A program made the translations under genes and the position numbers. Shown piece by piece: positions 59,061 to 64,000 of a stretch of 64,000 nt of DNA (position 1 is its first letter; each line of letters starts with the position of its first letter). The notes beneath the pieces are model-generated. The model saw nothing but the letters and a program-made list of their open reading frames with translations, was not told the DNA's origin and made no database searches. This stretch comes from Streptomyces capitiformicae. Lineage in GTDB: Bacteria; Actinomycetota; Actinomycetes; Streptomycetales; Streptomycetaceae. The stretch is from assembly GCF_002214185.1 (NCBI RefSeq), contig NZ_CP022161.1, positions 3,657,767-3,721,766 of the forward strand, written 5' to 3'.

Positions 59061-59999
59061 TTGTCGTCGGCGACCACGTCCGAGTCCACGTCCGAGTCCA
59101 CGATCGAGTCCACGATCGAGTCCACGATCGATACGAGTGCGACGGCCACCGGGGCCGTCATCGATGAAGCCGGGTTCCGTGACGGCCCGTTCGCCCGGTT
59201 CGCGCAGGATCTGCGGACCGTGCGGATCCTGTGGCGGCGGGAGATGGTGCGGTTCCTGCGCAACCGTGCCCGGCTGGTGATGGGGCTCGCGGCGCCGCTG
59301 CTGTTCCTGTTCGTGCTCGGGAACGGGATCGGTTCGGCCGGCGGCGCTCTCGGCCTCTACCAGGCGTTCCTGTTCCCCGGCACGCTGCTGATGGTGGTGC
59401 AGGGCCCGGCCGTGGCCGTGGGCACGGTGATCATGTGGGACCGGCAGTCCGGGTTCCTGCGGCAGATGCTGGTCGCCCCGGTACGGCGCGCCGCGATCCT
59501 CGCGGGCATCTGCCTGGGCGGCGCCACCACCGGGGCCCTGTACGCGCTTCCCGTCCTGGCCCTCGCCGGGCCCATGGGCGTGCCCTATCACCCCCGGCTG
59601 CTCCTGCTCCTGGGCGAGATCACCCTGCTCGCCTTCGCACTCACCGCGCTGGGTGTCTCGGCGGCGGTGTGCATCCGGCGCCCGGAGACCTTCCAGATCG
59701 TGTCCGGGCTGGCGATGGCACCGGCCGTGCTGCTGTCCGGCGCGCTGTTCCCCGTAGGCGGGCTGCCGTCATGGCTGGGCATGGTGGTACGGGCCAACCC
59801 GCTGAGCTACGGCGTCGACGCCCTGCGCCGCACCATGCCGGACCCGGAACCGGGCGGCGCCGCCACCCCGTCCTGGTTCCACGCCGGCCCGGAGTGGTGG
59901 GGCTGGGCCCCGCCGGTCCTCCTGGAGCTCGCCCTCGTCGTCGTACCGTCCCTGCTTCTGCTGACTCTGGCCGGCCGCCGCTTCTCCCGCATCGACTGA
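59061..59999 (+). CDS. ABC exporter permease of the lasso cluster (DrrB-like)
   Basis: A 312-residue membrane protein. No ATG or GTG fits; TTG at 59061 has a strong GGAGGAGG at 59046-59053. The first 27 residues are a Ser-Thr-Glu repeat encoded by 12-base units. Six membrane helices follow from MGLAAPLLFLFVLGNGIG; WDRQSGFLRQMLVAPVRRAA is typical of ABC-2 permeases. It pairs with the ATPase just upstream. Confidence 0.85.
   Translation: MSSATTSESTSESTIESTIESTIDTSATATGAVIDEAGFRDGPFARFAQDLRTVRILWRREMVRFLRNRARLVMGLAAPLLFLFVLGNGIGSAGGALGLYQAFLFPGTLLMVVQGPAVAVGTVIMWDRQSGFLRQMLVAPVRRAAILAGICLGGATTGALYALPVLALAGPMGVPYHPRLLLLLGEITLLAFALTALGVSAAVCIRRPETFQIVSGLAMAPAVLLSGALFPVGGLPSWLGMVVRANPLSYGVDALRRTMPDPEPGGAATPSWFHAGPEWWGWAPPVLLELALVVVPSLLLLTLAGRRFSRID
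59076..59135 (+). repeat. 12-base tandem repeats at the permease N-terminus
   Basis: Five units: two of ACGTCCGAGTCC, two of ACGATCGAGTCC and a final partial one. They translate to TSES/TIES repeats and stay in frame in any copy number. Confidence 0.85.
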
Positions 60000-60009
60000 A
60001 AACGGCTCG

Positions 60010-60540
60010 CCCGTCCCCTCAGCGACTTCGACGGCGACGGCCGGTCGCCAAGTCCGTGTCCGGCATCACGAACGGCGCGCCCCCGTCGCCACCAGGGGCT
60101 TCGACGGCGACAGCAGGCAGGACATCTTCGGCAAGGGGCCGGGCGACGAACGGGCCGCCATCGTCCACGGCGACGGCAAGGGCCCCGGCCGGGGCGAGGC
60201 GCGCTCCGGGGCCACGGGAAGGTGAAGGTGGGCCTCGCCGTCGCGGTCGGCGAGGCCCACGCGACGGCCACGACGACGCCGCGATCCAGTCGCGCGGCGG
60301 CGATCGGCGCGTCGGCCAGGTGGTGGGGCTGCTCGGCAGCGAGGGCGGGCTCAGCGCGGACCGTACCGTCACGCTCGACCGGTAGGCGATCGGCCTCGGT
60401 GACTCACCGTCGAGCGCATGCGGCGGCGACGCGAGGACGCCTGTTACTGGATCCCGCGCGGTACGCGGGACGGCCCCTCGAAGACGGACCGACGCTCGTC
60501 AGGACCAAGGACTTCGGCAGCGGCTGACCACCCGGCGCTC
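60010..60540 (+). pseudogene. Decayed FG-GAP (integrin-alpha-like) repeat gene
   Basis: Fragments such as SDFDGDGR, GFDGDSRQDIFGKG and AAIVHGDGKGPG, in shifting frames with intervening stops, echo the FDGDGxxDL...VxxGDGxG pattern of FG-GAP proteins. No frame spans more than one or two repeats. The region carries nothing else up to the LuxR-type gene. Confidence 0.45.
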
Positions 60541-60612
60541 CCGGATGGGCTAGTCCGACGCGCTGGAGTCTCCCGTGCCGCCGAGGCTGAGGGCCAGGAG
60601 GTGAGGCGGGAG

Positions 60613-61260
60613 ATGTCCATGAGTGGTCGGGCCGAGGTGGTCGTGCGGCCGTCGCCGGTGCTGCGCATCGCGGTCATCGGGGACTGCCCCCTCTTCCGGC
60701 ACGGCGTCTCCCAGCTGATCGGTACCGCCCCCGACCTCCACCTGGTCGCCGCCGCAGCGTCCATCGAGGCCGCGGACGGCAGCCTGCGCGGTGCGGAAGT
60801 GGTGCTGATGGATCTGCAGCAGTCCGCCCCGCGGCTCGCCGCGGCCGTGGCGAAGCTGCGGCGGCAGGGGCATGCCGTCATCGTCGTGTCGTCCTCTCCA
60901 CGGGTCGACGCGGTTCAGGTGATCCGGGAGGGTGCCAGCGGCTACCTGAGCCGACAGGCCGAGGGGGAGGAAGTACTGACGGCGATCCGGGCCGTGGGAT
61001 CGGGCCGCAGCTATGTGTGCGCGCCCGCCGGACAGCTGCTCGGACCGTCACCGCGCTTCACGGACCGGGAGCAGGAGATCCTCCGCCTCGTCGCCGACGG
61101 CGCGACGGACCACGAGATCGCCGCTCGGCTGAGAATCAGCAAGCACACCGTCCAGTCGCATCTCGACCGGATCGGCGAGAAGACGGGCTCCCGACGCCGT
61201 TCCGATCTCACCCGGCTCGCCGTCGAATCCGGGCTTACGGACGCGGAACAGCCGGAATAG
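60613..61260 (+). CDS. LuxR-family response regulator (NarL-type), atypical receiver
   Basis: A 215-residue regulator. The receiver part begins LRIAVIGDCPLFRHGVSQL and has a phosphate-acceptor candidate in EVVLMDLQQ, but only one of the usual acidic pair is clear and the region is short. The helix-turn-helix reads FTDREQEILRLVADGATDHE, then ARLRISKHTVQSHL. No sensor kinase gene adjoins it. It could control the lasso cluster upstream, but distance and a decayed gene lie between. Confidence 0.8.
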   Translation: MSMSGRAEVVVRPSPVLRIAVIGDCPLFRHGVSQLIGTAPDLHLVAAAASIEAADGSLRGAEVVLMDLQQSAPRLAAAVAKLRRQGHAVIVVSSSPRVDAVQVIREGASGYLSRQAEGEEVLTAIRAVGSGRSYVCAPAGQLLGPSPRFTDREQEILRLVADGATDHEIAARLRISKHTVQSHLDRIGEKTGSRRRSDLTRLAVESGLTDAEQPE

Positions 61261-61278
61261 GGGCCTGCCGCATTCCTT

Positions 61279-61341
61279 TCCTTTCGCAGTCCGCTGTGGT
61301 CCTTTCGCAGTCCGCTGTGGTCCTTTCGCAGTCCACTGTGG
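61279..61341 (+). repeat. Three tandem 21-base repeats after the regulator
   Basis: Units 61279-61299, 61300-61320 and 61321-61341, of the form TCCTTTCGCAGTCC plus GCTGTGG, differ at one base in the third copy. Each contains CTTTCGCAG and CTGTGG, spaced two helical turns apart between copies. Confidence 0.85.
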
Positions 61342-61547
61342 GTAGTCCTACCCCTCCGGTTGTGGGCAATGATTCCCCTTGACCGAAACAGGCCGATGCC
61401 AGACCTTTGTAGGGAAAGCTTGCCGCCGCATCAGCCGGAAAAGTGGTCGTTGTTCCGGGCATGCGGGGCGGTGATGGCTGCATGAAAGCGCTATTCATCC
61501 GTCATTTCGCAGCCGATCAAGCGACGTCCCACACTCAGGAGAAGCCC

Positions 61548-61922
61548 ATGCGCAAGCGTGTAATTCTCGCCCTCGCGGCCGTGCTCCCTCTGACCGGGGT
61601 GGCCACCCTTGCGGGAGCGAGTCAAGCAGCAGCCGACCCGACGAAGTCCAGGGTCGTGGTCCAGGGCACGGTCGAGGACTGCGAGGACGACACGGCCCCG
61701 CTCCAGGTGACGATCGAGACGAAGAAGGACGAAGTCGGTGTCGACAGCAAACCTCGCGTAGAGGACGAGGGAAAGTACAAGGTCACCTTCAAGAACATCC
61801 CCAAGAACGGTGTCAAGGCCACCGCCACCGTCGAGTGCGAAGAGGATTCGTACAGCACGTCCCTCACCATCAAGCGTCCGCCCGGAACGAAGCTCACTCA
61901 GACCTTCAACATCGAGCCGTAG
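61548..61922 (+). CDS. Small secreted protein
   Basis: A 124-residue exported protein. ATG at 61548 has AGGAGAAG upstream. The signal MRKRVILALAAVLPLTGVAT ends at ASQAAA. The mature part has Cys in VEDCEDD and VECEED, probably a disulfide, and alternating beta strands as in an immunoglobulin-like fold (KVTFKNIPKNGVKATATVE). The function is not known. A perfect hairpin ends the transcript. Confidence 0.7.
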   Translation: MRKRVILALAAVLPLTGVATLAGASQAAADPTKSRVVVQGTVEDCEDDTAPLQVTIETKKDEVGVDSKPRVEDEGKYKVTFKNIPKNGVKATATVECEEDSYSTSLTIKRPPGTKLTQTFNIEP

Positions 61923-61940
61923 GGTCCCTGACAGGCATTC

Positions 61941-61970
61941 GGCCGGGTCTCGTCCGTACGAGACCCGGCC
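61941..61970 (+). terminator. Perfect hairpin terminator
   Basis: GGCCGGGTCTCGT (61941-61953), loop CCGT and the exact complement (61958-61970) form a 13-base-pair stem, 18 bases after the stop codon of the secreted protein gene. Confidence 0.75.
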
Positions 61971-62191
61971 AACGCGCCCTTCGGGCAAGGGGGTTCGCCC
62001 GCCCCCCTCGTATCGACTGACGGTCCCGGCGACGACTCGCCACGGTGGCTCTATATGATCGGCGTTCGCATGTGCGGGGGCATGTGGCGATTCGGCATCA
62101 CCGTGTACAGCTCTGCGCTGCCGTCTTCCCTCTCTCCGTGCGTCGCGCCCGCAAATGAGACATCGACGACGAACGAGGGAGATCAGGGGCA

Positions 62192-63190
62192 ATGTCCTAT
62201 CCCCCGCCGCCCCAGGGCGGCGCCTGGCCCTCCGGGCAGGGGCAGTACCCCGGGCAACCGCAGTACCCGGGCATGGCGCCGCAATCGCAGTACCCGGGCG
62301 TGGCACCGCAGCCCCCGTACCCCGGTACGGCACCTCAGCCCCAATACCCCGGTACGGCACCTCAGCCCCAATACCCCGGTGCGGCACCGCATCCCCACCA
62401 GTACCCGGTACCCCCGCCCCGACCGGGCGGCGTTCCGCTGCCGCCGCCCAAGAGCTCGGGCACGGGCCTGGGTTGCCTGGCTGCCGTCCTCGGTGTCTTC
62501 GGCGTCCTCGGCATGCTCGGCGGCGGCTTCCTGGTCAGCCACGCGTACTCGAATCACAGCCAGGTCATATCGAACGGCGGGGAGTACGGGCCGACGATGT
62601 GGCGCAACGAACCGGCGGACGCGTTCTTCCCCGAGGTGCTGGCGCCCGTGAACAGCGCCACGGAGAACGACCCGAAGCGGGCCACCTGGCACCGGCTCGG
62701 CATATCCGAGGACACCGGGTGCGAGGACGGGCTCAACAAGGTCACCGCGGCCGCCGTGCGGGACCTGGACTGCGAGGCGGTGCTGCGCGCCACGTACGTG
62801 GACCCGACGGGGAACACCGTGGGGACGGTGTCGGTGATCGTGCTGCCGGAGGGCGGGTCCGCGCAGATGACCGAGTTCTTCGAGAAGGACGCCGACAAGC
62901 TCGACCCCGAGGTCGGCGCGAAGCCGTACGCCGTGCCCGGCACCGTAGCGGCCAAGTGGAGTGGGGCGCGCAGCAACGGCGGGGCGGGGATGGAACTCGG
63001 CGGCATGCCGTACGTCCTCGTGGCGTCCACCGGCGCCGTCGACGGCCGGAAGGCGGGCGAACTGCCCGGCGAGTGGGGCAGCCACAGCTGGTCCGCGGGA
63101 GATGACCGCGCCCCGTGGCGGGGCGCCGCGAAGGCCCTCTGCGACGACATGGAAGTGCACCTGATGAACCTGCTGAGGGAGACCTCGTGA
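62192..63190 (+). CDS. Proline-rich membrane protein
   Basis: A 332-residue protein. ATG at 62192 follows AGGGG. The first 90 residues are cytoplasmic and proline/tyrosine-rich, built from repeats like QYPGTAPQP encoded by near-identical 27-base units. One membrane helix (LAAVLGVFGVLGMLGGGFLV, about residue 100) is followed by an outer domain of about 210 residues with four Cys (EDTGCEDGLNK, DLDCEAV, ALCDDME). The domain is not known. It overlaps the serine-protease gene (GTGA), so the two probably work together at the cell surface. Confidence 0.8.
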   Translation: MSYPPPPQGGAWPSGQGQYPGQPQYPGMAPQSQYPGVAPQPPYPGTAPQPQYPGTAPQPQYPGAAPHPHQYPVPPPRPGGVPLPPPKSSGTGLGCLAAVLGVFGVLGMLGGGFLVSHAYSNHSQVISNGGEYGPTMWRNEPADAFFPEVLAPVNSATENDPKRATWHRLGISEDTGCEDGLNKVTAAAVRDLDCEAVLRATYVDPTGNTVGTVSVIVLPEGGSAQMTEFFEKDADKLDPEVGAKPYAVPGTVAAKWSGARSNGGAGMELGGMPYVLVASTGAVDGRKAGELPGEWGSHSWSAGDDRAPWRGAAKALCDDMEVHLMNLLRETS

Positions 63191-64000
63191 TCGTGCGGCG
63201 TACCGCCGTGGCCGTGGCGGCGTCCCTGATCGGCCTGACCGCGTCGGCCTCCGCGTCGGGTACGGCGACCGCCGCGCCCCGCGCGGCCGAGACCGTCCCG
63301 CAGAGCTGGGAGTACTCGGCGCTGAACCTGGCCCAGGCCCATCGGGCGGCGCAGGGCGAGGGCGTCACCGTCGCCGTCCTGGACTCCGGTGTCGAGGCCG
63401 GCCACCCAGCCCTCGCCGGCAAGGTCACCACGGGCCCCGACTACGTCGAGGACGGCCTCCAGCCGGGCGACCCGAAGTGGGGCGACCACGGCACCGCGAT
63501 GGCCTCGGACGTCCTCAAGGTCGCCCCGAAGGCCGAGATCCTCTCGATCCGGATCACCAGCGACAAGGACGAGGACGGCTTCTACAGGGGGACCAGCAGG
63601 ATCGCCCGGGGCATCGACTACGCGATCGAGCACGGCGCCGACGTCATCTCCATGTCGATCGGCGGCGAACTCCTCGGCGACAGCTACGACGAGGACGAGG
63701 CCGACGCCCTGGGCCGCGCCGCGCAGGCCGGCGTTCCGGTCCTCGCCTCGGCGGGCAACAGCGGTGACGAGTTCAACGACGCCCAGTACCCGGCGGGTTA
63801 CCCGGGCGTGATCGCCGTCGCCGCGCTCCAGCAGAGCGGCACCCGGGCCGAGTTCTCCACCGTGCGGACCTACAACTCGGTGGCCGCGCCGGGCGTGGCC
63901 ATCATGAGCGCCAAGAACACCGGCGGCTACGAGGCGATCAACGGCACCTCACCCGCGACGGCGCTCAGCGCGGGTGTCGTGGCGCTGATGAAGTCGGCGA
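63187..64000 (+). CDS. Mycosin-like subtilisin-family (S8) serine protease, 3' truncated by window edge
   Basis: Open to the window end; 271 residues are visible. GTG at 63187 overlaps the preceding stop. A signal (VRRTAVAVAASLIGLTASAS) leads to the S8 catalytic domain: Asp66 in VTVAVLDSGVEAGHP, His101 in GDHGTAMAS, Asn191 in LASAGNSGD and Ser255 in NGTSPATAL. The triad is complete. The layout and the membrane partner upstream recall mycosins (MycP) of type VII secretion, which have a carboxyl membrane anchor; that part lies beyond the window. No other type VII genes are visible here. Confidence 0.9.
   Translation, partial: MIVRRTAVAVAASLIGLTASASASGTATAAPRAAETVPQSWEYSALNLAQAHRAAQGEGVTVAVLDSGVEAGHPALAGKVTTGPDYVEDGLQPGDPKWGDHGTAMASDVLKVAPKAEILSIRITSDKDEDGFYRGTSRIARGIDYAIEHGADVISMSIGGELLGDSYDEDEADALGRAAQAGVPVLASAGNSGDEFNDAQYPAGYPGVIAVAALQQSGTRAEFSTVRTYNSVAAPGVAIMSAKNTGGYEAINGTSPATALSAGVVALMKSA

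Noticed and set aside
60010..60540. A functional secreted FG-GAP protein.
   Set aside because: Stops and frame changes interrupt the repeats; no start or signal peptide is present.
61279..61341. The three tandem 21-base repeats as a CRISPR array.
   Set aside because: The copies are directly adjacent, without spacers, and no cas gene is in the window.

Overview
The window is high-GC actinobacterial DNA, almost certainly from a Streptomyces. Frequent GTG and TTG starts, dense ATGA/GTGA gene overlaps, a LAL-type LuxR regulator, XRE regulators with a TPR-like half, DUF2252, SHOCT and HdeD-type membrane genes and a lasso-peptide cluster all fit that genus. No rRNA, tRNA or CRISPR array was seen.

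Region 1 (1 to about 21.5 kb) looks like the right part of an integrative or conjugative element. It opens with a truncated relaxase. Next comes an XRE regulator with a flavoprotein, divergent from an ATP-binding regulator that leads a tightly coupled operon (4083-8788): a MurA-like enolpyruvyl transferase, a metallophosphoesterase, two dCTP-deaminase-like paralogues and a GT4 glycosyltransferase, followed by a serine hydrolase. The two deaminase paralogues have lost complementary halves of the active site. Then comes a defence-like block: a PHP/SMC-like ATPase, an unknown protein, and on the other strand a NERD protein, a 1527-residue helicase-nuclease and a HEPN-like partner. The 540-base gap at 21.07-21.61 kb carries 11-base-spaced repeats and may mark the element's end.

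Region 2 (21.6-26 kb) is an arsenic locus (ArsI C-As lyase, flavin monooxygenase, divergent ArsR with a DinB-like gene) and a secreted alginate-lyase-like enzyme. Region 3 (26-32 kb) is a graveyard of mobile-element remnants (Tn3 transposase, recombinase helix-turn-helix, TnpB-like, acetyltransferase tail) around an intact AlkZ-like/hydrolase/WYL-regulator group.

Region 4 (32-47 kb) is a stress and membrane block: a class II amidotransferase, a LAL regulator, a frameshifted membrane gene, a 14-TM MFS pump, DUF2252, a potassium-channel-like protein, HdeD, SHOCT and other membrane proteins and a diacylglycerol-kinase-like protein. Region 5 (47-54.8 kb) holds a Ser/Thr kinase, a reductase, a lipoprotein, and a sulfur cluster in which an ArsR-rhodanese fusion faces an MBL-rhodanese fusion and an MFS transporter. 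The transporter gene begins in a 27-bp repeat array and contains an in-frame MITE-like insertion.

Region 6 (55.2-60 kb) is a complete lasso-peptide cluster: a 44-residue precursor, cyclase, RRE protein, peptidase and two-gene ABC exporter. The predicted 16-residue core can form a Gly1-Glu8 ring and a Cys2-Cys16 disulfide. After a decayed FG-GAP gene and a LuxR-type regulator, the window ends with a small secreted protein, a proline-rich membrane protein and a truncated mycosin-like serine protease.
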